Notes under the pieces: generated by a model
Databases searched by the model: none
Told to the model about the DNA's origin: nothing
The model's input: the letters and a program-made list of their open reading frames with translations, nothing else
NCBI GenBank assembly: GCA_036245525.1
Contig: BTPG01000003.1
Location: 137,551,082 to 137,615,081, forward strand
DNA from: Semisulcospira habei
Taxonomy: Eukaryota; Mollusca; Gastropoda; Semisulcospiridae
Direction: 5' to 3'
Length of the DNA: 64,000 bases
Position numbers and translations under genes: made by a program
In this document: positions 33,953 to 45,072 of the stretch, piece after piece
Position numbering within the stretch: the stretch's first letter is position 1
Layout of the letters: each line of letters begins with the position of its first letter

Positions 33953-34160
33953 CTGTTCCATGTTGATTTCAAATGGTCCTGTAGACTGACACTCTGGGCA
34001 GGCACCAGGTTTGGTCTCTGTGCTCTGCGACTGGTAAAATGGGCCGAGCACGAAGCCACATTTGTTACAATCGTACTTCACAATAGCCAGCTGAGGAAGA
34101 ACGCCTGTAACGCTTGTCACAACGCCACTTGTTCGTATCAGCTGGTTCAGGTGAAGTTGC
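33953..34160 (-). CDS. MCM2: MCM2 exon C (C4 zinc finger)
   Basis: A 208-bp exon, phase 2 to 0, encodes [19 protein letters not shown], then [17 protein letters not shown] and [18 protein letters not shown]. The two CxxC pairs (CNKC and CPEC) form the MCM zinc ribbon that joins the two hexamers in the double hexamer. IRTSGVVT is the start of the OB fold. The acceptor is TATTTGCAG|G and the donor AACAG|GTAAGG. A TTAA-element end lies only 26 bp upstream of this acceptor. Confidence 0.97.
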
Positions 34161-34189
34161 CTGCAAATAACAAAACCATTAGCCCTTAA

Positions 34190-34249
34190 CCTCTCAACTG
34201 CCAAGAAAAAGGTGAACAAGATTCAACTGCAAGAGAAAAAGATCATCAG

Positions 34250-34280
<31 letters not shown>

Positions 34281-35104
34281 CACAACTGCAGGGGCTCATG
34301 AGGATCTCTGCCTCTTGCTGAGATCAATTTATATTTATGTTTCTTAGATGGTGTTCGCTTTTGGTCATTGATGAACCAAGATTTCAGAAACAAAAATGTA
34401 GGTACTGGGAAGGGGTTAAGTGAAAGTGGTCAGACTTGTTTTGGAAATCTTTGTTAATTCAGCAACAAAGAGCTCCAGACATCAGAGGAACATGGATACT
34501 AAGTGGTTTGTCAGCCAGAGCCATACATCCTCATCAGCCCCTCCTACTGCAATTTTCGCCTATCGGCATTTTGACAGATCTCTCCCACCATACCTTTCTG
34601 CCAAGCTGTCTGTTTATCAGCCATCATACACCCTCCGTTCCTCTAGTGTAAAACTTTTTAAAATCCCGAAGCTTAACATGAAAACTGTCGGGGAGCGTTC
34701 TTTCACCTTTTAAGCCCCAAGTGTGTGGAACTCTCTGCCAAATTAAATGCGGAATCTGCCCACATTGTCACAGTTCAAAGCTCACTTAAAGACTTTTCTT
34801 TTCTGTCAGGCATTTAACACTTAGCTCATCTTCAGCTAACTGTTGACTGCCTTTTATTCTGATCCTAGAGGAAGTGAATGTAAGGTGTTGGGAAGAGATG
34901 GGGTGGTTTAAAGTAGTGTATAATCGTGCGTGTGTCTGAGAGAGAGGGTGTGCGTGTGCTGTTGTGCATGCGCAGCGAGTCCAGTGTTTTCCTGGAGAAC
35001 AGCGCTATACAAGAACTATGTATTATTATTATTATTATTACTGCAGAGGCTCCTCAGACTATCTTTCGCAGTTGATCACCTAGTTTTTCTCAGCAGCAAA
35101 GGGG
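34190..35104. mobile_element. TTAA-target element, with LINE fragment inside
   Basis: TTAA (34186-34189) precedes CCTCTCAACTGCCAAGAAAA. The inverse end TTTTTCTCAGCAGCAAAGGGG precedes TTAA (35105-35108). The TIRs match imperfectly (CCYCTYnRCTGCYRAGAAAAA). A 30-C run (34250-34279) and a LINE tail (34490-35037) lie inside. A relative ends at 56993. Confidence 0.6.
34490..35037 (+). mobile_element. LINE 3' fragment with (ATT)n tail
   Basis: The C-terminal coding signature LPPYLSAKLSVYQPSYTLRS, KIPKLNMKTVGERSF, APSVWNSLP and FKAHLKTFLF is that of a LINE after RT. It has an in-frame stop near 34713. The 3'UTR ends GCGCTATACAAGAACTATG then ATT repeats. The same family lies reversed at 50284-51398. 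Confidence 0.75.
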
Positions 35105-35337
35105 TTAAAAACTGCTACTGACATCTGTACACAAGATGTTGTTTTTTTTGGCAGAACCTTACCCCTCATATGCATGTGGCTGCTGGTACAGTGGTACTGG
35201 TAGTGACTGTTTACAGTTTTAATGACTGCATGCACAAGGTGATTAAATATCAACCACCAACTGTGACAAAAGAGGTCCCAAATTATTGATAAGCATAGCG
35301 AAGCGTCAATCTGAGGAGCGAAGCTACGACAAGTGCT

Positions 35338-35874
35338 CAGGGGCGGGATTTTAGTAACAAAGAAAACGCGGAAAATAAAACAACGGGGGGGGGGTGTGTG
35401 CGTGTGTGTGCAGCATGTCCTTCATTTTCAGCGGACGAAAAATCAGACAACACGGGGGGGGGGGGGGTGTGTGTAGGCGCGTATCCACCGTTCGCCAAAG
35501 TTTCCGAAAACCGACAGGGGGAGCGAGACCAAACACACCCAAAAATGGACTTTGTTATCACACTCCTGATCTGCAGTGTAAAAATGAAATATGCGTACCA
35601 GTTTATGGTCAGATGCACACTAAACGGCACTCTGTTTTGAACAATATCCTTTTTCACTGCCATTTTCCACTGCGACCTAAAGCTACCGGAAGTGTTGGGC
35701 GATAGTGGACCAAACTACATACAAATCCAACCCATTTGACAATTTTTGGCCATTTAAGAAGACTTTTTTTTTCCGTCTTTTTCGTTGTTACTAGACGCGG
35801 AAAATATATATGCTTCAGCGGAATTGTGAAAGAATTTTGGAAATCCGCGGAAACGCGGAAGAATCCCACCCCTG
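35338..35874. mobile_element. MITE with 5-bp TSD, nested in H3
   Basis: The ends are CAGGGGCGGGATT and AATCCCACCCCTG, flanked by GTGCT (35333-35337 and 35875-35879). It is G-rich with TGTG runs and has no coding region. Sequence such as GAAAAATCAGACAACACGG recalls the MITE at 58326-58796. Confidence 0.78.
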
Positions 35875-36159
35875 GTGCTAGGTGGGTTCGGGGGCATGCC
35901 CCCCCCCCCCCCCCCCCTGAGATTTTTTTTTTGTCTAAATAGGTCAAATGGAGCACTGTGGTGCAATCTGAGCTATAAATTTACACACACAAAAAAAAAA
36001 AAGGTTCACAAGAAGGAGAAATTTTTTTAATGGAGGTAAATATATAAAAGGGGAAACATTGAAAACAAAGATTGTTTTGGGCTTTATCTTGTGAAAATGT
36101 ATGAGACCAGGGATGCTAGCTGCAGAAGACCCGAGAAGACGTTAACAAAAAGTTACAAT

Positions 36160-37868
36160 TCAAGACAGCTTCAGGTGATTTGACCTTGCAGATTTCACAG
36201 TCACCAGAAACTCCCGTGAGAAGTTCTGCGAGTAGCAAGGCCGTCTCATGTTGGACTTGGCAACCATCACTGCACTGACTGTTTCGCTGTTCATAGAGCC
36301 TCTGAAGTCCGTTTTGTTCTTCCGGAATTGGCTGAAGACTCTCTCACAGGCAGCATTCCTGTGTGGAAGTGTCAAGATACCCAACATGGCAAAAGCCAAT
36401 CTGTCATACTCAAGAGATCCGAATTTCTTGAATTTGCTGATGAACACCCACTTGTCATCTTCTCGGTTCAAGTCAGAAACTGAAGGTCCAAAATCGGCGC
36501 ACTGCAAAGCTTGCCACTGGTATAGAAGTTTGTCCGTTGCCTCAACATCCGTCTCGTTGTCCTCCTTCAACAAGAGACTGGGAAATTTCCTCACAAAGAA
36601 CATGTTGCCCCAGTCTCCAGCAGTGGAAGCGTAGCCAAAGTTCGACACCTGGGCATTGATGACTGTATCGTCATGGAGAGGAAATTTTGCAACCATGTAG
36701 TCACAGGCTGCTGTGAAGTAGTTCCTCACACAGTCATAAAACTCATGTGTTCGAGACGGCTCCAAAGTTTCCAGCAAGGAGGTTGTGGCACTGCCGATGA
36801 AGAGGTCAGCGTTGTCCTTTTGCAAGCATCTCTCCTTCTAATTGATCTCGAGTGGCTTTTTTCCCTTCACAGCTGAAGATCTGACAAACATCCTCAGAAT
36901 CTTCATGACAAGGTCCTCCAAATTGTCTTGAGAGAGTGAACGAGTGGTTCTTCTTTCTGGAGCAGTCTGTTAGTCGATTCAAACGTCGGCACAACAGCCT
37001 TCAGAAAGTGGGCATACGTGAAGAACAGTGGGTTGTTCAACGAGGCATACACTCTATTCACCCTCTTCTGTACCTCTGAGGACTGCAGTGTCAATTTCCG
37101 TTTCGACGTTGAAGCCTCCTCAGAACCGGTGTCTGAAGAAAATCGTGGTTTGTGCTACGTGAAATATAATGATGATATGATTGTTTTCTCAGTTCTTCTG
37201 CTCAAATAATGCTGTGTTTCAAAATAAAGGTTGTGGTCAGAAATAAAAAATAAATAAATAAATAAATTTAAAAAAACCAGCTGTGATGTTAGTAGCACGT
37301 CTTTGTACTTTTTCTATTGTCGCTGACAGTCTAACAAGACTTGGGTGCCAACCAGTAGGCCTATAATATTTACCATACTTTAGGTGCGGTCTGACAAGTG
37401 CTTTGTAAAGTTTTAGAAGTGTATCTCTTGTCAGCAGATTCAAAGTTTTCGACCTACCTCTGCTTTAATTGTATTCAAGTCTGCCTGCTTCGTCAGCAGC
37501 TGATCCATCTTCATAGTTTTCTTGACGACATCGGATTCCATTTCTTGAACATTCTTCTTATGTTTGCCAGTGGCTTCATCAGTTCATGCTTCATGATGTC
37601 GTTTTTTCCACCCCAGCAAATGGAGAAGTCATCACGACAAACACGACAATACGCTTTGAAATCGCCGCTTGTGGACTTCATGATGAAATCAAAGTCCTTC
37701 AGATACGAATCCTTGAACTTTTGTTTCAGTTTGGGTTTCTTGGAAGAAGAAGTTTCGCTTCTTTTGCTCGCAATTTTTTATCGCTTTGATGGAAATAAAC
37801 CGGAGGTACTTCCTGCAGCTCGGGGGACGGAAAAATGCGAATTGGAACCGGAACAAATAAAACATTGA
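36160..37868 (-). pseudogene. hAT-like transposase, fragmented
   Basis: The C-terminal 221-codon frame (36160-36825) ends in the hAT dimerisation block: LTLPHRNAACERVFSQFRKN, KTDFRGSMNSETVSAVMVAK. Smaller pieces follow upstream (36806-37094). At about 37700-37560 the BED finger appears in another frame, with a CxxC pair and GGKNDIMKHE. The transposase would bind TIRs through BED and cut and paste through a DDE/RNase-H-like core, but the core is disrupted and a LINE scrap lies inside it. Confidence 0.78.
37237..37443 (-). mobile_element. LINE RT C-terminal scrap
   Basis: LLKLYKALVRPHLKYGKYY and IEKVQRRATNITAGF are typical of the post-RT region of jockey/CR1-type LINEs. It carries an AAATA-rich tail at 37243-37275 and interrupts the transposase. 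Confidence 0.65.
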
Positions 37869-37995
37869 TTAGAAAAATATTTTTAGGGGAAAATTTGACA
37901 CTCGGAATCTTATTTCCCAAATCAAAATTGGCGGAAAATTTATAAAAATCGGGAAAATTCCGCAAAAATCGGGAGGGTTGGCAGCTATGGATAAG

Positions 37996-38683
37996 CCTAC
38001 AAGCAGCAGCAGATCCAAGTATTCATTACAATTTAGCCCTAGCAAAAATGAGTTGTTAAGGAGCCTTCATGTCAGACCGCGCTATTTAAGTCGCGTTATT
38101 AATCTGCTTATAATACCATTACACATAAATCTGAAGACCCATTTCAGCAACTTTTTGTGTTTGTTATGCCTCATCGACACACCATATGCACTTTAACAGC
38201 AGTTTGGGCATGCAGCAAGAGCACGCGCGTAATCACACCTATTTATTCTGCGCTGCCGTTAGTGTGTCAATCTATTTTTAGCTGTTTCGCACATTGATAG
38301 TGATGCATTTATAGAACGAGGTGAAGTCATTGTCAGGTTACTTGATATAAAGACGACGTGTGCTGTTGTCCAATGTCTAAATCAACCAAACCAGACTTGT
38401 GTGTAGCGTTTCAATAATCATCTGTTACAAAAGTGTTTCTTTGAAAAGTTATGGCAGTAGTGGGCCTTCAAGGTCAAAGCACAGAAACGCACTGTGATTT
38501 CAGATACATGAAAAACTGTTAGGGATGACTACTTCCATTTCTTAGGTTCCCAGCCCTTCACTAATCACAATGCCTTATCACTGTTTAAAATATGCTAGTA
38601 TCATGTATGTATCCCTATTTTTGTGTTTTACCAACACAGACTCTCTTCTCTACATCCTTAAAATCATGTGCGTGGTTACAAAC
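37996..38683. other. MCM2 intron, no recognised element
   Basis: Non-coding. No terminal repeats or reading frames of interest were found. Confidence 0.5.
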
Positions 38684-39095
38684 AGCTGTGGCGCAGTGGT
38701 TAAGGCGCCTGCCACCAATGCTAAAGGTGCGAGGTTCGATTCCGGGTTCCGGGGTCGGATTTTTCTCCTCTAGTAAGTGTCATCGTTAATTCGGGCGGAC
38801 CGTCGGGGGTTCTTTCTCCGGGTACTCCAGCTCTTCCTCCCCCTCCACTTTGGTATCAGTTTCAGCCAACTTAATAAAATTTCAAATACAAAACGATTTC
38901 CAAATACCGTCAGTAGCTCGCTTGAGCTTGCCCTTAGCACCACGTGAATGTTCTGTGTTTACGTACAGTGTGTGAGTGAATGCGTGTGATTCACGTGAGC
39001 GTGCTTGTTGGGTTCAGTTCGCGGCTACATTCTGCGCATTGAGTTATATTATAAATATGAGAAATGCGCCATATAAATGCTATGCATTATTATTA
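38684..39095 (+). mobile_element. tRNA-headed SINE
   Basis: The head has an A box (TGGCGCAGTGGTTAAGGCGCC, about 38689) and a B box (GGTTCGATTCC, 38733-38743) of the Pol III type. The body includes TCTCCGGGTACTCCAGCTC. The end ATGCGCCATATAAATGCTATG then ATTATT resembles the 3' end of the LINE at 34490-35037. It is not a functional tRNA, because the anticodon arm does not fold. Confidence 0.75.
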
Positions 39096-39731
39096 AAGGC
39101 CAGCCATTTTTACACAAAACGGTCAAACTGAGACTGTACACATACCAAGGGGATTTACTCAGTGCTGGACAGACAAACAGAGCGACTTGTGCTTGCGGGT
39201 TTTGATTATACACCATCACACAAAATGCAGCCTCATGCCATAACATTAATCTTTAAATTCTTAAGCAAAAAACTTGTGCATGATCCCAAGGACATTCGTT
39301 TCTTCAAAATCCATACCGATGGCATTACTATGTATGGAATACACCCTTTAGCTTACCGAATTCAGCCTCAAAGCCGTTCGTGTGTACCCACACGATACGC
39401 ACCGTAATTGTACAGAGTCGTAACCAAGCACCTGGATAGTCTCCCTTCCCTCCATCCGGGTGCGCGCCGCGTTCCCGCCAGTTTCACCCTTAGCTTCTGT
39501 GAGACAAGTTGCGTCGGCTTCAGCCTCCAGCTTTTAATCAGATTTCGGAACTTCTTATTCGTGAATTCCAAACTCTTGCCTTACAAGAATGACGAGGTAA
39601 AGCCCCAAGTTATGCCTTCGTGGCCGGTCGAGAATTAAAGCCAGCGACACAGGCACAACTCAAAAGAAATTGCAGTTCGGGTACGACCGGTGTTCGATTA
39701 GTAGTGGGTTCGTGCACGAGGCCTTTCGTTA

Positions 39732-40950
39732 GTGGCCCCGGGCTTTTACACTCATGTGCGGCCTTTGTGTTACAGTACCCAACTGCACACTTGTCACCTC
39801 TGCAACGGTTTCCAGTGGCCCTCAGACACGCACGCCAGATTTTTACCTTGTTCTGGCTGTTCTTCGTCCCACCCATGCGGTGTGTGCGCCTCATGGAAGG
39901 AACGGAAATGGTCCCAGCTGTGGGAGTTTTATGGGCGCAGACGGCCAGACTAAACAAAGAGCACCCAGGCCGCCTACAAAAGAGGGGAACATACCACGTC
40001 ACCGGACAGAGCCAGACCTTTCGGTGACTGTTTCTTCTTTTTGCTCCACAGCGCCGCTCATACAAGCGTCTACACAGAAGGTAGGCTCTCATTCTCATTC
40101 TCTTACCAAGTCGCAGAACCCTATCCTGACTGCAGGTCCTCTGAATTTGGGGAGTGGGATGTTGGCCTGCGCAGTCTCACATGGTCCCCAAGTATCGGTG
40201 ACTGAGACTCTTTCGACCCCCTTCTCCCAGCCTCTCAGTGGAAGCGTCAGGGACCAATTAGAAGCGGACATGATTGATTGATTGTACATTGCTTAACGTC
40301 CCGACAGCAACAAGGCTTTCTCAGAACGTGCCTGCACTGCTTGTGAAAAAAAAAAATAAACAGAACATTGAATGTACGTCGCCAGCCGGTCAAATACATT
40401 AAATAAACCTAACACATGGGGCCTAAATAAAGCTAAGACCATTTAGCAAACACATCCAATATCAAGAGCTACAGGCAGTGCAGACAGTAGGGACAGTGTT
40501 AAAAATGCAAATACAGGTGGATGGACAAAGGGTAGACAGAAACACATGCCCCAGAATAGAGAGAAAAACCCACCCTGTGGGGCTGACCAGGGTGACCCTG
40601 GGAACTAAAAAGTACCTAACCCCACCCAAGTCCCCCAGGGCAGACCCGGGTGGGGGCAGAAGCGGACAGCCTATGAGGCCACTGATGCAGTACGGCTTTC
40701 GCCTCACAGGCCTCGACGCTCCCAAGGTTAGCCTCCATTTCCACAGAGACAATTATAACCCATCACATCAGTCACCTATGACCCGACACACTGTTTTCCC
40801 CGCATGTTCACGAATGAGTTCCTGTACCACTCGGACACGTTCTTGGAACAGATCTTTTGGGCACCGTCGACCGCATTCTCTGCAGCGACGTCCGAGGTCC
40901 CAGACAAGTCGACTTCCTGACAAGGATAGATGTCCCTCTCAACACTCCCC
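39732..40950 (+). pseudogene. DIRS-like gag remnant
   Basis: The frame at 39732 shows a cysteine/histidine array (CHLCNGFQWPSDTHARFLPC, SGCSSSHPCGVC), the usual zinc-like motif of DIRS gag. Further frame pieces run to 40270, where a SINE interrupts, and resume at 40669. Several shifts are present. Confidence 0.5.
40271..40657 (-). mobile_element. SINE-like retroposon, (AATC)n tail, copy 2
   Basis: Full length, flanked by AGAAGCGGACA (40260-40270 and 40658-40668). The tail GATTGATTGATTG is at the left, so the sense strand is minus. Confidence 0.9.
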
Positions 40951-41055
40951 CCAGGAACTCCTTGCAAGCCAGGATTGCACGCCCTCCAGCAAAAGGCAAC
41001 AGATCTATTGAGCCTAGCCGCGGATCCACCACTCCGGCTCCCCACACCACGCACG

Positions 41056-42130
41056 ATGCTGAAACAGCCCCAACAGAACCTCTTCTACCCATGCCCGGAG
41101 AGACTGTTTTCTTCAAGCCTGGAGGATGTGCGGCAGGCCCTCTCAACACGAGGTTTCTCGGGTGCTGCAGTGGAGGCAATCGCTGCAGTCCGCAGGCAGT
41201 CCACCCGCCAGGTATATGAAGGCAAGGGGAGAGTTCTACAGTCCTGGTGCGAGTCGCAGCGCCTCTCCCCCACGGCTCTGACTACGCCGCAGCTGGCTGA
41301 GTTCTTCTTGTGGCTATTCCGTGAACAGAATTTGGCACCTATCACCATCAGAGGCTACCTCTCCATACTGGCTGACACTTATAGACATTTGGGGCTACCA
41401 TGACCCGGGAGCTAGCAAGGACCTCTCGGACTTGATGGCCCACTTTGACCTCCAGCACCCGGTCACACGCTCCCTCTTCCACGTTGGGACCTCGCTTGGG
41501 TTTTAACCTGGCTGAACTCCAGTCGATTTGAGCCTCTTCCCTTGGCCCACCCCGCAGACGTAACCAGGAAGACCTGCTTCCTCCTGGCCCTCGCTACAGC
41601 GGCCAGAGTGAGTGAGCTACATGCCCTGTCAGTGGACCCTATGTGTTTGCAGTTCCGGACAGGGGGAGCAGTAAATCTCCTACCCAATCCTGCCTTCCTG
41701 GCAAAGAATAGACTCCCCTCGGCTGCACCTCAACTGCACCTCAAGTGTTGAGCCTACGCCCTCTCACAAGGTTTGATAGCTCCCAAACATCCCGGCTGCA
41801 GGATCCGGTCAGCGCATTAAAGGTATACCTCAAAAGAGTGAAGCACATCAGGAGAGGCCGCTCTCACCTCTTCCTACCCTTGGCTCCGGCACGGACCGAC
41901 ATCTCAGCCCAGACGATTTCCTCCTGGCTGCGATGAGTCATTCGCTCAGCCTACAAAGACATCTCTCCAGAAGGAGCTAAGAGATTGTGGATACGAGGGT
42001 CGCATTCAACTGCAACTGTGCAGACAGGGATATCATAGCGGCAGTCAGGTGGAGAGCAGAGTCCACCTTCGCACGCTACTATTTCCGAGACCTCTCCGCA
42101 CAACGAGAGACACTGGCACTTGTATTTTTT
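41056..42130 (+). pseudogene. DIRS-like tyrosine recombinase, frameshifted
   Basis: N-terminal SAM-like part: STRQVYEGKGRVLQSWCESQ, ITIRGYLSILADTYRHLG. Catalytic Arg region: LALATAARVSELHALS. C-terminal part, in two frames: RLWIRGSHSTAT and AAVRWRAESTFARYYFRDLS, which includes the tyrosine. It integrates circular DNA in DIRS elements. Frame breaks near 41403, 41530, 41750 and 42010 inactivate it. Confidence 0.75.
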
Positions 42131-42332
42131 CTCTAAAAGATATTTTTCCGAAAAATACTTGCCGATGGCATTACTCACAGGACCCTCCCGCCTGCCCCGC
42201 TCGCCGCCAACACGCGGGAACGCGGCGCGCGCACCCGGATGGAGGTAAGGGAGACTATCCAGGTGCTTGATTACGACTCTCTACAATTACGGCCCATATC
42301 GCGTGGGTACACACGAACGGCTTGGAGGCTGA

Positions 42333-42717
42333 TTGATTGATTGTACATTGCTTAACGTCCCGACAGCAACAAGGCTTTCTCAGGACGTGCCTGCACTGCT
42401 TGTGAAAAAAAAAAAAAAAAAACAGAAAATTGAATGTATGTCGCCAGCCGGTCAAATACGTTAAATAAACCTACATCATGGGGCCTAAATAAAGCTGTGA
42501 CCATTTAGCAACACACATCCAATATCAAGAGCTACAGGCAGCGCAGACAGTAGGGAGAGTTTTAAAAAGACAAATACAGGTGAATGGACCAAGGGTAGAC
42601 AGAAACACATGCCCCAGAATAGAAAGGAATCCACCCTGTGGGGCTGACCAGGGTGACCCTGGGAACTAAAAAGTACCTAACCCCACCCAAGTCCCCCAGG
42701 GCAGACCCGGGTGGGGA
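42333..42717 (-). mobile_element. SINE-like retroposon, (AATC)n tail, copy 3
   Basis: Full length, flanked by GGCTTGGAGGCTGA (42319-42332 and 42718-42731), inserted in the DIRS terminal repeat. Confidence 0.9.
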
Positions 42718-42942
42718 GGCTTGGAGGCTGAATTCGGTAAGCTAAAGGGTGTATTCCATACAGTAATGCCATCGGTAAGTATTTTTCGAAAAAATATCTT
42801 TTAGAGAAAAATACATTTTCCTCAGTGTTGTCATCGTTCTGGCAATGCTTTCTGCACACACAATTGAACAGTCAAAAAGAGGCTACAAAACAGCAGGTGA
42901 CCGTTCAAGAGAGGTTTGATGAAAACAGACGAAGGCGTGCTT

Positions 42943-43075
42943 GCAAGCAGACATCAAGAGACTGGGAACCACCTGGAGTAGAATCTAAGGAGAAGCACAG
43001 GACAGGAGTTGCTGGAGGTCTCTCGTCGACGGCCTATACCCGGGTAGGGGTGACAGGCGTAAGTAAGTAAGTAAG
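42943..43075 (+). mobile_element. RTE LINE 3' fragment
   Basis: It matches the RTE 3' end (CAAGCAGACATCAAGAGACT to the GTAAGTAAG tail). It adjoins repeat A at GATAGGTCTTAC. No TSD was found. Confidence 0.85.
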
Positions 43076-43821
43076 ATAGGTCTTACTATCAGGTATCTCT
43101 GTAGCAAGTTTTTGGGTGTGGAGTTGTGAATAGTAATCGAGAAAAAACATTTCTTGTCAAAATATGGCTCTTTTTTTAACCCATTTCCCCGAGCTCTTGA
43201 GACCCTTGACCTTTCCGAGGGGTCATCCAAATTAATATGCATAGATAGGTCTTACCATCAGGTATCTCTGTATATGGCGATTTTGGACCTATTTTTTGAG
43301 CTCTTGTGACCTTGACGTTTCCGTGGGATCAACGAAATTAGTATGCATAGAAAGGTCTTACCATCAGGTATCTTTGTACCAAGTTTGGGTTTGAGGATGT
43401 GTGTGAATAGTATTTGAGAAAAAACATCTTTTGTCAAAATATGGCTATTTTGGACCTATTTCCTGACCTCTTGTGACTCATGACCTTTCCGAGGGATCAA
43501 CCAAATTAGTGTGTGTATAAAGGTCTTGCCATCAGTTATCTTTGTACCAAGTTTGGGTTTGAAGTTGTTAATAGTATTTGAGAAAAAATACATTATGTAC
43601 AAAATTAGCTATATTTTTTTTTTCCTGATCCCCTGTGACCTTGACCTGTATGAGAGGACACTGCAATTGGTATGTTTAGAGAGGTCTTGCCACAATGTAT
43701 CCTTGGGTCAAGATTGGAGACTGTACCTTGAATAGTCTCCGAGAAAATGCCAACGTTAAAGTTTACCACAGATGACGGCAGACGGACGACAGACGATGGA
43801 CTTTTGCTTCACACGTGAGCC
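43076..43821 (+). repeat. Repeat A, copy 3, left-truncated
   Basis: Four tandem units run to the terminal CACACGTGAGCC. Confidence 0.8.
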
Positions 43822-44079
43822 AACAAGTCAGAGATACCTGGGACATGAATATGCATGCTAAATAAAGGATAAATTATGAACATCCACAGATGTATGCGTA
43901 CTGAAAAATTTCTTCCTTCCCTCTCCTTGGTGGCCACCCCCATACCGCTAGTGATCGTGCGCATCAAGGAATTCCTTCCATCCACAATTAAAGGATAAAT
44001 AATTTTTTTTTTAAATGTAAGTTCATACATAAATAAATAATAAATAAAATAAAACATGTGATATAATGGAGAGGAAATG

Positions 44080-44170
44080 CCGAGAAAATGCCTATGTTAA
44101 AGTTTACCACGGATGAAGGACGGACAGACGACCACTGGCCCAAAACATACTTTTGCTTTGCACGCGAGCC
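44080..44170 (+). repeat. Repeat A, 3' end only (copy 4)
   Basis: It contains only GAGAAAATGCCTATGTTAAA to GCACGCGAGCC. The 260 bp between this and copy 3 (43822-44079) holds no recognised gene. Confidence 0.7.
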
Positions 44171-44615
44171 AAAAATGTCTTGCGCCTTATCCGGGCCGTG
44201 TACGAGGACTGGTTCCCCCTCAGCGAACAAATAGAGTTCGAAAACACTTCTTAAAAAATGTCTCCATCCTAAAGACAAATATTGTTGTTACATATAAACC
44301 GTATGGCATTAGTACTTTCATTTCGTACCTGCAAACCGATATTACTCTTTCGACGAACTACTTACCTCTGCAGAAATTGCGTAAACTGCTGGACTATTAG
44401 CTCAAACATAGTCGGGTGTGGGCAAATGAATGCCACCGTCAAACCAAAGGACCTTCTGCTCAAGGTCTGCGTCTCCAGCAGCTCATTGGTTTATTTTCTT
44501 TATGAGACCAGCCAGCAGCCCATGCACATCGTTAGTCTTTACTGCTCTTGGAGTATTAAGCGAAGTACAAACAAAACACAAAATCCTTTCCAAATGTAAA
44601 AAGTTGAATCCTCAC
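44171..44615. other. MCM2 intron, unique sequence
   Basis: Non-coding. Nothing recognisable was seen before the exon B donor. Confidence 0.5.
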
Positions 44616-44725
44616 CTTAATGACCGGATGTCCTCAATGAGTGGAAGTTCTGCGATACGCACTTTGATGTCTTTGACAATCCGCTCGTAGTTGGGGTACA
44701 TGCTCAACACCACTTCCTTGGCAGC
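44616..44725 (-). CDS. MCM2: MCM2 exon B
   Basis: A 110-bp exon, phase 0 to 2, encodes [19 protein letters not shown], then [17 protein letters not shown]. It is part of the helical A subdomain at the N-terminus of MCM2, leading into the OB fold. The acceptor is GTTTCAG|GCT and the donor TTAAG|GTGAGG. The split Arg codon (AG|G) is completed by exon C to give SLRQLHLNQ. It follows exon A in frame (NLDE|AAKE). Confidence 0.96.
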
Positions 44726-45072
44726 CTGAAACAGAAGTCAACACCGTTTTGAATTATTCCCAACAAATTTCAACCTGTACCCCTTTTACTGGTGTGAAAA
44801 CGTGAACTTCATCTAACTGCAAGAGGTATAGATACCCACGAGCCTAATGCAGTTGCAGGAGCCAGCGAGAGGTACATATTCTAATATGACCCTCAGCCCT
44901 GGGGAGTGATTTTTTTGGGGGGCGGGGCGGGGCGAGTAAAAAAAAAATCCACTCGCCAAATGCGAGTGTGCTCGTGCATTTTCCAATCCGTACTTCTTCA
45001 GTCCTAAATCCGAAAGTGCTCGAACGTTCAACCTTCACTTCTCGTAATACAAAGCAAGCAATAGCGACAAGT

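Larger units (their letters stand above)
35294..37989 (-). mobile_element. hAT-like element H3 with transposase remnants, 6-bp TSD
   Basis: GATAAG flanks both ends (35288-35293 and 37990-37995). The left terminus is CATAGCGAAGC and the right GGTTGGCAGCTATG. The right 60 bp (AAATCGGGAGGGTTGGCAGC) are nearly the same as in H2 (8032-9308). It carries a nested MITE (35338-35874), a LINE scrap (37237-37443) and a broken transposase. Confidence 0.85.
39312..42813 (+). mobile_element. DIRS-like retrotransposon, internally deleted
   Basis: The two ends are inverted copies: the left ATACCGATGGCATTACTATG, GAATACACCC and AGCTTACCGAATTCAGCC recur reversed at about 42720-42780. CTAAAAGATATTTTTCCGAA also appears at 42131 and reversed at about 42785-42805, as expected for DIRS inverted repeats and internal complementary region. 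It keeps a gag-like part and a tyrosine recombinase but no reverse transcriptase. Two SINE copies (40271-40657 and 42333-42717) are nested. Confidence 0.75.

Noticed and set aside
38684..38760. Functional tRNA gene
   Set aside because: A and B boxes are present but the anticodon arm and acceptor stem do not pair, and SINE body and tail follow.
39610..40098. Minus-strand 162-codon gene
   Set aside because: It lies antisense to the DIRS gag region, with no recognisable domain. Best treated as a shadow.
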